A stretch of 64,000 nt of DNA from Saprospiraceae bacterium (lineage in GTDB: Bacteria > Bacteroidota > Bacteroidia > Chitinophagales > Saprospiraceae): contig CATQHI010000001.1 of assembly GCA_958295895.1 (NCBI GenBank), forward strand, positions 124,001 through 188,000, in the 5' to 3' direction. The notes below the pieces were generated by a model. That model was not told the DNA's origin and did no database searches. It saw only the letters and a program-made list of their open reading frames with translations. Position numbers and translations under genes: made by a program. Shown here piece after piece: positions 25,133-33,640 of this stretch (position 1 is its first letter; each line of letters starts with the position of its first letter).

Positions 25133-25141
25133 ATTTTACTG

Positions 25142-25828
25142 TTAGCCCTTAGCCAAGCGCTTCTGCTCCATATTGCTATCGTAGATGCAGTAGGCGTCGT
25201 ACTTGGCGCGGTCGGTCTCGGCCCAGATGTCCTTGCCGATATCGCAGACCTTGATGAGCTCGTCGTAGATGAGGTTGCCGAGGTCGATGCGGGACTCGAC
25301 GCTGATGTCGCGGTCGGCGACCTTATCCTGCTGTACGTTCATGGCCAGCTCGAAGGCCTTGCAGGCAGCGGCAAGGCGCTCGAGGTGGGTCTCGTTAAGG
25401 CCGGTATCGGCCAGAAAATCCCACTGGGCACGGGCCACGCGGATGACGCGGCGGCCGCAGAAGAGCAGCTGGGCATCGGTCATATCGCCCATCTTGGCGG
25501 TGCCGAACTTGCGGTAGCGGCCGGTGCGGTTGCTGAAGGCCATGCGTACGCGGGTCATGACCGAGCGGATCATGTGGCGGAGCTTCTCGGCGGCCTCGTA
25601 CTTTTTGTCGGTGACGATCATCTGATCGCCGAGCAGCTCGTTGTCGTCCGGCATGCCTACGAAGCGCTGGCAGCGGTCGTGGAAGCCCTTGAGCCGGTGG
25701 GAGTCGTACTGATAACCGGCCCTGAACTGCTCGAGATCACGCTTGGCGAGCCGGATGGCATCCATGGCCATCTGGTAAAGATCGGCATCCGGAAAATTAT
25801 ACTTCCGGTTTACTTTTTGCTTCTTCAT
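25142..25828 (-). CDS. Conserved hypothetical protein, helical
   Basis: A 228-residue basic protein, mostly alpha-helical, with no signal or membrane segment. It opens MKKQKVNRKYNFPDADLYQMAMD and has Lys/Arg-rich and RHMIRSVMTRVRMAFSNRTGRYR segments. I do not recognise the family or a catalytic motif. The start at 25828 is supported by a good Bacteroidota promoter just upstream (25855-25886). The AT-rich stretch before it contrasts with the neighbours. It may be co-transcribed with the DUF92 gene 66 bases further on. Confidence 0.65.
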   Translation of the reverse strand: MKKQKVNRKYNFPDADLYQMAMDAIRLAKRDLEQFRAGYQYDSHRLKGFHDRCQRFVGMPDDNELLGDQMIVTDKKYEAAEKLRHMIRSVMTRVRMAFSNRTGRYRKFGTAKMGDMTDAQLLFCGRRVIRVARAQWDFLADTGLNETHLERLAAACKAFELAMNVQQDKVADRDISVESRIDLGNLIYDELIKVCDIGKDIWAETDRAKYDAYCIYDSNMEQKRLAKG

Positions 25829-25854
25829 CGCGGGTGGTAGGCAGTAAGTACCAC

Positions 25855-25886
25855 CAAAAGTACAGTACGCAGATGAATAAAACAAA
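25855..25886 (-). promoter_or_regulatory. Bacteroidota promoter (-33/-7) for the helical protein gene
   Basis: On the minus strand, TTTG (25886-25883) is followed after a 20-base spacer by TACTTTTG (25862-25855), matching the TTTG...TAnnTTTG layout of the family promoter. It is 27 bases before the ATG at 25828. Confidence 0.7.
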
Positions 25887-25904
25887 TTGTTAGTATACGC
25901 AAGA

Positions 25905-25938
25905 TAGGGCAACCACCGTGCGGGTGATTGCCCTACCA
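25905..25938 (-). terminator. Strong hairpin after rplY
   Basis: The arms GGTAGGGCAATCACC and GGTGGTTGCCCTATC pair with a short CGCAC-like loop on the minus strand, 20 bases after the rplY stop. It probably ends rplY transcription. Confidence 0.7.
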
Positions 25939-25957
25939 AATCGCCGCCAGCCTACTA

Positions 25958-26608
25958 TTACTTTTCGTCTGCGGGGGCTGCCGCTCCGGCCGCGGGCGCC
26001 TTGCCGGCCTTCTTAGCCTCCTTCTCCGTGGCCTTCTTCTCGGCCGTGGCGGCGGAGCGCAGGGCGCGGGGTACTTCTACGGTGGCGACGGGCTGTCCGC
26101 CGGGGTTCATGATCTCAACGCCCTCGATGGGGGAAATATCACGCACGCGGATACTCTGGCCGAGCTCCAGTTTACTAATGTCGAGGGTAAGGTTATCCAC
26201 CAGGTGCTCGGGGGTGGTTTTAATCTTAATGCGCCGTACGGTGACCTGCAGTTTTCCACCGCCCCGTACGCCGGGACTGGTACCACTAAAGGTAACGGGC
26301 ACTTCTACCTTGATGGTGCGCCCGTCCTCCAGGGCCAGGAAGTCTACGTGGCGCAGCTCATCGGTGACGGGGTGGAACTGGTAGTCCTTGACGATACTGC
26401 GGTAGGTGTCACCGCCCACGCTGACCTCGGCCAGCTTAAAGTTTGGGGTGTAGATCAGATCGCGCAGGTCGAGCGCCTTCACCGTGAAGTGCTTAGGACC
26501 GCCGATACCGTATACTACGGCGGGGACCAGGCCCTCGCGACGCAGTTCCTTACTTGATTTCTTGCCTAGGGTCTCACGGATTTCGCCGCTTACTTTGATG
26601 GTTTCCAT
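25958..26608 (-). CDS. rplY: Large ribosomal subunit protein bL25 (TL5/CTC type)
   Basis: A 216-residue 5S rRNA-binding protein of the long, two-domain form. The N-terminal L25 domain contains GLVPAVVYGIGGPKHFTV and the C-terminal CTC-like domain contains KVEVPVTFSGTSPGV. The last 35 residues are a Lys/Ala-rich tail (AEKKATEKEAKKAGKAPA), usual in Bacteroidota. A TATCTTTG box lies 38 bases upstream of the ATG, giving a leader of about 33 bases. Confidence 0.95.
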   Translation of the reverse strand: METIKVSGEIRETLGKKSSKELRREGLVPAVVYGIGGPKHFTVKALDLRDLIYTPNFKLAEVSVGGDTYRSIVKDYQFHPVTDELRHVDFLALEDGRTIKVEVPVTFSGTSPGVRGGGKLQVTVRRIKIKTTPEHLVDNLTLDISKLELGQSIRVRDISPIEGVEIMNPGGQPVATVEVPRALRSAATAEKKATEKEAKKAGKAPAAGAAAPADEK

Positions 26609-26645
26609 ACGGTATAGCTTTGGCGCCAGCAGCGCTTACGGCCCG

Positions 26646-26653
26646 CAAAGATA
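26646..26653 (-). promoter_or_regulatory. Bacteroidota -7 box for rplY
   Basis: TATCTTTG on the minus strand, exact match to TAnnTTTG, 38 bases before the rplY ATG. No convincing TTTG at -33 was found. Confidence 0.6.
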
Positions 26654-26799
26654 CGTCGTTCCCCTAAGCTAGCGAAATGGCCACCCGAAAAACTTTATGC
26701 CGCGGCGATTTTGCAACATTGCGTGCCCTTCCGGTTTTTACATACCGACCCCGGTACTTACCTTGCCTGCCGCTTCCAACCGGCAAAAGACCAACGATC

Positions 26800-27159
26800 A
26801 TGAAAAGGCTCATTCCGCTCTTCACGCTTGCCCTCATCATCTTCGCCTGCGGTGGCGGCGAGGAAACCACGGCCTCCGAGGCCCCCGGCGAAACACCCGC
26901 TCAGGCTGTTGCCCAGGATATCGACACCAAGAAAATCTGGAAGATCCGCTGTATCGCCTGCCACGGACTCTACGGCGACATGGGTACCAACGGAGCGGCT
27001 AACCTACAGGAATCGACCAAGGACCTCGCTTACCGGGTCAACATCATTACCCACGGCAGTGAGAACGGCGTCATGACTGCCTTCGGTGAAATCCTCAGCC
27101 CCGAGGAAATCACCGCCATGGCCGAGTACACCATGACCTTCAACAAAAACCTGAAGTAG
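26800..27159 (+). CDS. Cytochrome c lipoprotein
   Basis: A 119-residue small class I cytochrome c. MKRLIPLFTLALIIFAC is a lipobox. The haem-binding motif CIACH is near residue 51 and the distal methionine is likely in GVMTAFGEIL near residue 90. Single-haem, membrane-anchored, periplasm-facing; it probably shuttles electrons in the respiratory chain. ATG 26800 is chosen because it gives the lipobox; a longer reading has no signal peptide. It ends 8 bases before anmK, with which it probably shares only transcription. Confidence 0.9.
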   Translation: MKRLIPLFTLALIIFACGGGEETTASEAPGETPAQAVAQDIDTKKIWKIRCIACHGLYGDMGTNGAANLQESTKDLAYRVNIITHGSENGVMTAFGEILSPEEITAMAEYTMTFNKNLK

Positions 27160-27167
27160 CACTGGCG

Positions 27168-28265
27168 GTGGGCTCCTCCTCCGTCCGGCATACCGTGCTT
27201 GGTATCATGTCGGGCAGCTCCCTCGACGGACTGGACCTAGCCAGTTGTACCTTCCAGCTCGACCGGCAGGACCCCCCGCGGATTGCCGACTGGTCCATCG
27301 ATGCGGCCACCACCGTACCCTATCCCGGCGAGTGGAAAGACCGCCTCCGCCGGGCTACCCAACTCAGCAGCCGGGATACCTGGCAGTTGCACGCCGACCT
27401 CGGGACATACATTGGACAGCAGGCCGCAGCGTTTTTAGCCCAGCACCCGGAGCTGCACCCTACGCTCGTCGGTTGCCACGGCCACACCACCTTTCATGAG
27501 CCCGGTAGTGGCTACTCCATCCAGCTCGGGGATGGCGCGCGTATTGCCGCCGCACTCGATCTGCCGGTGGTCACGGAACTGCGCAGTGCGGATATTGCCG
27601 CCGGTGGGCAGGGGGCCCCACTAGCCCCGGTGGCCGATCGGTATCTTTTTCCACACTACGACGCCTTCCTCAATCTCGGAGGTATTGCCAACTTCAGCCT
27701 TCGCCGCGCGGATGGACGGTTTGCTGCCGGAGACGTTTCCGGCTGCTGCCAAATCCTCGATCGACTGGCCGCCCTCCGTAATTTGCCCTTCGATGCAGGG
27801 GGAGCGCTTGCGCGTAGCGGAACGTACCTGCCCGATCTGGCCACTGCGCTCACTCAATTGGCTTACCACCGGCAGCCCTACCCCAAATCCCTCAGCAATC
27901 AGTGGGTGGTGCAGACGCTGTGGCCCCTCCTGCGCGATCAGCCCGCCGCCGTGGCCGACCGGCTCCACACCTTCACCCGCTGGCTTGCGCATACCATTGC
28001 GCAGGACATAAAACAGCTGGGCGGGGCCGCAGGTGCAGTGCTCGTGACCGGGGGAGGTGCCCGGAATACGTTCCTTGTCGACTCCCTTTCCGCTGTCCTA
28101 CCGCCGCTGCGGGTAGAGGTGGCAACCGGTCTAACCGGGGATTTCAAAGAGGCTGCCCTCATCGCCCTCTGCGCGCTGTTCCGTCAGTTGGAACTTCCCA
28201 ACAGTCTGGCCTCCGCTACCGGAGCTCGTCACGACACCATCAATGGCGCGCTGCATGCCGCCTAA
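27168..28265 (+). CDS. anmK: Anhydro-N-acetylmuramic acid kinase
   Basis: A 365-residue sugar kinase of the ASKHA fold that opens and phosphorylates anhydroMurNAc released in peptidoglycan turnover. Motifs are LGIMSGSSLDGLDLA near residue 11, GCHGHTTFHEPG near 104, AFLNLGGIANFSL near 165 and LVTGGGARNTFL near 295. GTG 27168 is used as start because no in-frame ATG precedes the first strand. The segment before the last motif, LGGAAGAVL, is encoded by an exact copy of the 19-base word. It overlaps the next gene by 11 bases. Confidence 0.96.
   Translation: MGSSSVRHTVLGIMSGSSLDGLDLASCTFQLDRQDPPRIADWSIDAATTVPYPGEWKDRLRRATQLSSRDTWQLHADLGTYIGQQAAAFLAQHPELHPTLVGCHGHTTFHEPGSGYSIQLGDGARIAAALDLPVVTELRSADIAAGGQGAPLAPVADRYLFPHYDAFLNLGGIANFSLRRADGRFAAGDVSGCCQILDRLAALRNLPFDAGGALARSGTYLPDLATALTQLAYHRQPYPKSLSNQWVVQTLWPLLRDQPAAVADRLHTFTRWLAHTIAQDIKQLGGAAGAVLVTGGGARNTFLVDSLSAVLPPLRVEVATGLTGDFKEAALIALCALFRQLELPNSLASATGARHDTINGALHAA
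28019..28037 (+). repeat. Exact copy of the 19-base dispersed word (in anmK)
   Basis: Reads GGGCGGGGCCGCAGGTGCA, exact, encoding Gly-Gly-Ala-Ala-Gly-Ala in the anmK frame. Confidence 0.85.
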
Positions 28266-29292
28266 GCTATTACTTACCGGCGCGACGGGCTTCATCGGCT
28301 ACTATTTATCCCACGCTCTAGCCGCTGCCGGCCGGCCCTTCGTGGCCCTCGTACGGCCCGGGTCGGATACTACGGTACTCCGTGAGCTCAGCGCCTGGTG
28401 CACCCTGGTCGAAGGCGATGTCACCGACCCCGAAAGCCTGCTCGATGCCCTGGAGGGGATCGATACCGTGATCCACGCCGCCGCCTGCGTTTCTTACCAG
28501 TCCGGCGACGGGGACCGTATGCTGAAGGTCAACGCCGGGGGCACCGCCAACCTGGTCAATATGATGCTGGAAACCGGCACGCCGCGGCTCGTCTACCTCA
28601 GTTCCGTAGCCGCCCTCAACCGGGTCGACGGGGGTAGGGTAGTCGAGCTGGTAGACCGCTGGCCATTGGAGGAACCCAACACCCCCTACGCCCGCTCTAA
28701 GTTTGCCGCCGAGCGCGAGGCCTGGCGGGGGCAGGCCGAGGGACTATCGGTTGGCGTGGTGTACCCGGCCGTGGTGCTCGGCGCCGGCGACTGGAATGGC
28801 TCTAACACACCGGCCCTCTGGCGGCGGGCGGCGGCGGGTAGCTCGGTGTACTCGCGGGGTAGTGCCGGATTTGTGGACGTGCGCGACGTAGTAGCTGCCG
28901 TGCTCGTGATGGTGGACCGTGGTATTGACCGGGATCGCTTCCTGCTCTCGGCCGCTAACTTTAGTTGGAAGGAGGTACTGACCAGGGTAGCCGAGAGTGT
29001 TAGTGCTAAGCCACCGACCTACGCCATGCCCAGCTGGCAGTCCGCTCTGCTCTGGCCGATTGAAAACCTACGTGCCCGACTGACGGATGCCACTCCCCTG
29101 CTTACGCAGGCTACCCACCGCAGTCTACAGGCTAGCTTTCGCTACGATGGATCGCACTACGTGACGGAGACCGGCCGGCACTACGTACCGATTGAGGAGA
29201 CGATCCGGGAAGTGGGCAAAGCCTTTTTGATGAGTCGGGCGATGGGGGAGGGGCTTCCGCCGACTTACCTGCCGCTGTTCGACGAGGTGTAG
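28255..29292 (+). CDS. NAD-dependent epimerase/dehydratase family protein
   Basis: A 345-residue extended short-chain dehydrogenase. LLLTGATGFIGYYL gives the GxxGxxG nucleotide loop; YLSSVAALN (Ser) and TPYARSKFAAE (Tyr-x-x-x-Lys near residue 145) form the active site. The rest resembles SDRs of the dihydroflavonol reductase type. The substrate is unknown. ATG 28255 is preferred to 28243 because it starts closer to the first strand. It overlaps the anmK end, so the genes are coupled, but shared metabolism is not evident. Confidence 0.88.
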   Translation: MPPKLLLTGATGFIGYYLSHALAAAGRPFVALVRPGSDTTVLRELSAWCTLVEGDVTDPESLLDALEGIDTVIHAAACVSYQSGDGDRMLKVNAGGTANLVNMMLETGTPRLVYLSSVAALNRVDGGRVVELVDRWPLEEPNTPYARSKFAAEREAWRGQAEGLSVGVVYPAVVLGAGDWNGSNTPALWRRAAAGSSVYSRGSAGFVDVRDVVAAVLVMVDRGIDRDRFLLSAANFSWKEVLTRVAESVSAKPPTYAMPSWQSALLWPIENLRARLTDATPLLTQATHRSLQASFRYDGSHYVTETGRHYVPIEETIREVGKAFLMSRAMGEGLPPTYLPLFDEV

Positions 29293-29316
29293 GGTAAGTC
29301 GTTTCTTTGCACCAGC

Positions 29317-30111
29317 ATGCCGACCTTCTTTGCATCCGACTTTCACCTAGGTACCGACGCCCGCCACACCAGTGCGGAGCGCGAACGGCGCATCGTAGCC
29401 TGGCTGGATCGCTGCGCCGCGGAGGATGCCGATGCCATCTACCTGGTCGGCGATCTCTTCGAGTTCTGGTTCGAGTGGCGGCGGGCCGTGCCGCGGGGCC
29501 ACGTGCGCTTCCTGGGCAAGCTGGCCGAGCTCACCGACCGGGGTATCCCCGTATATGTTTTCACCGGTAACCACGATATGTGGATGCGCGACTACCTGGA
29601 GCGGGAAACGGGGGTCGTGCTGTACCGAGAACCCGTGGTCCACACCATCTACGGCAAGAAGGTACTCATCGGGCACGGCGACGGGCTGGGACCGGGCGAT
29701 CATGGCTACAAGCGCCTGAAAAAGCTCATCAACGCCGGCTGGGCCAAGTGGCTCTACGCCCGCCTGCACCCTAACCTAGCGATGCAGCTCGCCCTGTTTA
29801 TTAGCGGAAAAAGCCGGGATAGTCAGCCCGCGGAGGAAAAATTTCTGGGTCCGGATCAGGAGTGGCTTATCGCCTACAGCGAGCGTAAACTAGCTGAGAA
29901 TCCCCGCCTGGCCTACTGCATTTTCGGGCACCGCCACCTACCGATCGACTACACGCTGTCTAACGGGACGTCCCGCTACATCAATCTCGGTGAGTGGCTA
30001 CAGGCCTACTCTTACCTGCGGATGGAGCCCGCCTCGGCCGAGCTCCTGTCGTTCGATGTGGCTGCACCGGCGCGCCGCCGCCCGCATACTTCGCTCAACC
30101 CCGGGCCGTGA
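29317..30111 (+). CDS. UDP-2,3-diacylglucosamine diphosphatase, LpxH-like
   Basis: A 264-residue calcineurin-like phosphoesterase. The metal motifs are FASDFHLGTDA near residue 5, YLVGDLFEFWFEW near 46, FTGNHDMWMRDY near 86, IGHGDGLGPGD near 122 and IFGHRHLPID near 204. The pattern and length match LpxH-type enzymes of lipid A synthesis (UDP-diacylglucosamine to lipid X). A start at ATG 29317 follows a TTTCTTTG box by about six bases, suggesting a near-leaderless mRNA. The symbol lpxH fits but was not fixed by alignment. Confidence 0.85.
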   Translation: MPTFFASDFHLGTDARHTSAERERRIVAWLDRCAAEDADAIYLVGDLFEFWFEWRRAVPRGHVRFLGKLAELTDRGIPVYVFTGNHDMWMRDYLERETGVVLYREPVVHTIYGKKVLIGHGDGLGPGDHGYKRLKKLINAGWAKWLYARLHPNLAMQLALFISGKSRDSQPAEEKFLGPDQEWLIAYSERKLAENPRLAYCIFGHRHLPIDYTLSNGTSRYINLGEWLQAYSYLRMEPASAELLSFDVAAPARRRPHTSLNPGP

Positions 30112-30171
30112 AAATTAGTTACCTTCCTGACCCTTACCTGCGACTGACCACCGTGCTTAAAACCTTCTGCC

Positions 30172-32538
30172 TTGGCCCTAAAAGAACCGGAGCTACGAAC
30201 CGCTGAATTTCGGAAAATACCGGAAGCGGACTATGCGCGTGCCCTGCACGATTACTATATCTGTAGGGTAAGCCGGGAGCTCAGCAACATCATCCGTAAG
30301 GACGTACTGAGCGGGCGCGCGAAGTTTGGGGTAAGTGACGATGGGAAGGAATTATACCAGATCGCGATGGCCCGAGCCATCCAAAATGGCGACTGGCGCG
30401 CCGATTACTACCGGGGCCATACCCTGCTGCTGGCCCTGGACCTGGTGACGCCGGAGCAACTGCTGGCCCAGCTCTACTCCGATCCCGCGCACGATCCCTT
30501 CAGCGGCGGCCGGCAGATGGGGGGACACTACGCCAGTCGTACCATTGATGAGCAGGGCGAGTGGCTCGATACCACCGAGCACTTCAACCTGAGTAGCGCG
30601 ACCTCGCCGACGGCCGGACAGATGGCCCGTGGACTGGGACTGGCCTTCGCATCCAAGGTATTCCGTCAGCAGGAGAGTCTACCTACTGAAGGTCTAAGCG
30701 ATAATGGCAACGAGATCGCCTGGACCGAGATCGGGGATGCTTCCACCTCCGAGGGCGTATTCTGGGAAACGATGAACGCCGCCGGCGTGACGGGGGTGCC
30801 GATGCTCTGTACGGTAGTCGACGACGGCTACGGCATCTCGGTACCCGTGGAGCTCCAGACGACTAAGGGGAGTATCAGTAAGGCGCTGGCGGGGCTAGCC
30901 TATGAGGAGGAAACGAACGGCATCGAGATCTACGCCGTAAAGGGATGGGACTATCCGGGGCTCGTCGAGCTCTACCCCCGGGTAGCCAAGCGGGTGCGTA
31001 AGCTGCACCGGACGGCCCTGGTGCACGTCAGCGAGCTCACCCAGCCCAACGGCCACAGCACCAGCGGCAGCCACGAGCGCTATAAGCCCGCCGAGCGGCT
31101 AGAGTGGGAGATGACCTGGGACTGCCTGCGGCAGTTTCGCCACTACCTGATGGGAGCCGGCATCGCCGAAGCCGCGGACCTGGACGAACTGGACCGCCGG
31201 GCCAAAAAGGAGGTTGCCGCCGCCCGCCGCCGGGCCTGGGAAAACCTGAACGCCCCCCGGCGCGCCCGCCGCGATGAGCTGCTGGCTCTGCTACCCACCA
31301 ACGGCCATAGCACACCGGAACTGACCGAGTTTGCCGCTACCATCGCCGGCGATCACGCCCCGGTGTCCGAACTGATCGACGCCGTGCGCCGGCTGCGCCT
31401 CCGGATGGGGGATAGCTTCCCGCCGCCCCTGCGTGACTGGCTGCGCGACGCCCAGCGGGAGCTCAAGGCAACGGCGGGGAGTAATCTGCTCAGTAACACG
31501 CCGCGTTCGCCGCTGCGGCTGGGTGGGGTGCCGGCGCGCTACGGCGACGAGGCCAGGGCCATACCGGGCTACGAGATACTCCAGCACTACTTCGATGCTA
31601 AATTCGCCGAACGCCCGGAGCTCTTCGCCTTCGGGGAGGACGTGGGCGAGATCGGCGACGTAAACCAGGGCTTCGCCGGCCTACAGGACCGCTTCGGCAA
31701 GCACCGCATCTTCGATACCGGCATCCGGGAGTGGACCATCGTGGGCCAGGCTATGGGGATGGCGATGCGGGGCCTGCGCCCGATCGCCGAGATTCAGTAC
31801 CTCGACTACATTTTCTACGCCCTTCCGATGCTGACCGATGACGTAGCCACGCTGCGCTGGCGTACGAACGGTATGCAGGCCTGCCCGCTCATCATCCGCA
31901 CCCGGGGCCACCGGCTGGAGGGCGTCTGGCACAGTGGTTCCTACCTCTCACCACTCATCGGTAGCCTACGGGGTATGCACCTCTGTGTGCCCCGCAACAT
32001 GGTCCAGGCCGCCGGCATGTACAACGTGCTGCTGGAGGGTGACGACCCGGCCGTGGTGATCGAGGTCCTGAACGGTTACCGCCTGCGTGAGCGCGAGCCG
32101 GAGAACCTGCAGGAATTCCGCGTCCCGCTGGGGGTGCCCGAGCAACTGCGTGCCGGTACCGACCTGACCATTGTCACCTACGGGGCCTGTGTCCGAATAT
32201 GCGAAGAAGCCGCCGAGCTACTAGCGCAATCCGGCATCAGCGTCGAGCTCATCGACGTCCAGACCCTCCTGCCCTTCGACTTGGAGCACCGCATCGTCAA
32301 CCACCTCAAGCATACCAATCGCCTACTTATCGTCGACGAGGATGCCCCGGGTGGCGCTTCAGCCTACATTGAGCGGCAGATCATCGAGGTGCAGGGAGGC
32401 TTTGAGTACCTGGACGCGCCGGTGCGTACGCTGACGGCTTCGGTGCACCGCCCGGCCTACGCCGATGACGGGAACTATGCGAGTAAGCCGCAGGTGATGG
32501 ATGTGGTGGAGGTGGTTGTCGCGTTGGTTGCTTATTAA
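30172..32538 (+). CDS. Fused alpha/beta E1 component of a 2-oxoacid dehydrogenase complex
   Basis: A 788-residue thiamine diphosphate enzyme with both E1 subunits joined. The alpha part (to about residue 430) has GDASTSEGVFWETMNAAG near 190 and DDGYGISVP, the cofactor site; the beta part starts near 460 with ARAIPGYEILQHYFDAKF and has FGEDVGEIGDVNQGF, DTGIREWTIVGQAMGMAMRG and EDAPGGASAYIERQI. This arrangement is usual for Bacteroidota branched-chain-type E1. It oxidatively decarboxylates a 2-oxoacid (often 2-oxoisovalerate) onto an E2 lipoyl domain. TTG 30172 is used because no ATG exists between it and the first helix; the E2 and E3 genes are not in the window. Confidence 0.9.
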   Translation: MALKEPELRTAEFRKIPEADYARALHDYYICRVSRELSNIIRKDVLSGRAKFGVSDDGKELYQIAMARAIQNGDWRADYYRGHTLLLALDLVTPEQLLAQLYSDPAHDPFSGGRQMGGHYASRTIDEQGEWLDTTEHFNLSSATSPTAGQMARGLGLAFASKVFRQQESLPTEGLSDNGNEIAWTEIGDASTSEGVFWETMNAAGVTGVPMLCTVVDDGYGISVPVELQTTKGSISKALAGLAYEEETNGIEIYAVKGWDYPGLVELYPRVAKRVRKLHRTALVHVSELTQPNGHSTSGSHERYKPAERLEWEMTWDCLRQFRHYLMGAGIAEAADLDELDRRAKKEVAAARRRAWENLNAPRRARRDELLALLPTNGHSTPELTEFAATIAGDHAPVSELIDAVRRLRLRMGDSFPPPLRDWLRDAQRELKATAGSNLLSNTPRSPLRLGGVPARYGDEARAIPGYEILQHYFDAKFAERPELFAFGEDVGEIGDVNQGFAGLQDRFGKHRIFDTGIREWTIVGQAMGMAMRGLRPIAEIQYLDYIFYALPMLTDDVATLRWRTNGMQACPLIIRTRGHRLEGVWHSGSYLSPLIGSLRGMHLCVPRNMVQAAGMYNVLLEGDDPAVVIEVLNGYRLREREPENLQEFRVPLGVPEQLRAGTDLTIVTYGACVRICEEAAELLAQSGISVELIDVQTLLPFDLEHRIVNHLKHTNRLLIVDEDAPGGASAYIERQIIEVQGGFEYLDAPVRTLTASVHRPAYADDGNYASKPQVMDVVEVVVALVAY

Positions 32539-32563
32539 TAAAAAGTGGCAGGGGCTCAACACA

Positions 32564-33622
32564 TTAGACAATCCACCCCATCCCCCGCGCATGCGCAGCA
32601 GCCTCCTCATACGTCCCCACCAGCTTCACGTTGATCGTACTCACGTCCTCGATAAGGTCCTCGATCCGCTGGGCGCGGGCCTCGTGCTGGACGTCGCGGA
32701 TGTAGATGCAAAGGATACGTTCGGGGCTGTTCTTGGCGGCCTCCAGGTAGATGTCGGTGTCGTGCTCGCCACTATCGCCGAGAAGGATGAAGGGCAGGTG
32801 CGGGTAGGTCGAGAGGATCTTATCGACCATATCGGCCTTGTGGGTTCTGAAGGACTGTACGGTGTCCTCGGCGGGGAGGCCGAAGTCGCGTAGGAGGATC
32901 GGTCCGCGGGGGAGGTGGTTGAGGTGGAGAAAGTCAAGGAGCAGGTCGTAGAGGTTCCAGGGGCTGTTGGAGACGTAGAAGAAGGGGTTGTAACCCTTCG
33001 CATCGGGGCCGCCCTGCAGCGCCTGGTAGAAATCGCTCACGCCCTCGAAGGCGCGGCGGTTGCCGGCGTTCTTGAGCAGGGTGTGCATCATGGTTTTGAG
33101 CTTGAAGCGGCTAGTGACGTCCGTTTGCAGGATCGTATCGTCGATGTCGCTGATGATGCCGAACTCCGCCTCCCGGGGGAGGATGACGTCGGAGTGGCTT
33201 ACGAAGTCGACCTTGCCATTGAGTGGCGTTTCTACTACCCGTACGGTGGCCTCCTGCCAGAGCATATCGTCGAAGTGCGGGGCGTCTTCAGGCGCGCAGT
33301 GGTGCTCTACGTGGAAGTAGCCCTCGCTATCGGTGGTGCGCGCGAGGGTGTGCTCGCCCCAGGTGATCTCCACCCGCGCACCATTGACCTCCCGGCTATT
33401 GAACCGCTTAAAGTTATTGACCACGTTGTGCCAGAGCTGGTCGCGTTCGTTGCGGCTGATGCCGCGGTCGCGCAGTACTCGTCCGGTGAGGTAAAGGAAG
33501 TCTTCCCGTCCGAAGCCGATGTAGTTAGCGACGTCCAGGGGTTTATCGTGGCCCCAGCGGAGGCGGTCGACGAGGTTGTCCCATTCGCGGTGGAGGGCTT
33601 TGGTGAGTTCGGTCAGTGGCAT
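32564..33622 (-). CDS. App1 family (DUF2183) phosphatase
   Basis: A 352-residue cytoplasmic protein. The central domain carries the HAD-type DxDxT motif GIISDIDDTILQT near residue 160 followed by YVSNSPWNLYDLL near 225 and LLGDSGEHDTDIY near 280, characteristic of the App1 phosphatidate phosphatase/DUF2183 group. The N-terminal beta-sandwich domain (NGARVEITWGEHTL) is also usual. In yeast App1 dephosphorylates phosphatidate; a lipid phosphatase role here is inference. It converges on the E1 gene with a 25-base gap. Confidence 0.88.
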   Translation of the reverse strand: MPLTELTKALHREWDNLVDRLRWGHDKPLDVANYIGFGREDFLYLTGRVLRDRGISRNERDQLWHNVVNNFKRFNSREVNGARVEITWGEHTLARTTDSEGYFHVEHHCAPEDAPHFDDMLWQEATVRVVETPLNGKVDFVSHSDVILPREAEFGIISDIDDTILQTDVTSRFKLKTMMHTLLKNAGNRRAFEGVSDFYQALQGGPDAKGYNPFFYVSNSPWNLYDLLLDFLHLNHLPRGPILLRDFGLPAEDTVQSFRTHKADMVDKILSTYPHLPFILLGDSGEHDTDIYLEAAKNSPERILCIYIRDVQHEARAQRIEDLIEDVSTINVKLVGTYEEAAAHARGMGWIV

Positions 33623-33640
33623 TTGAAATAAAATTGCTGC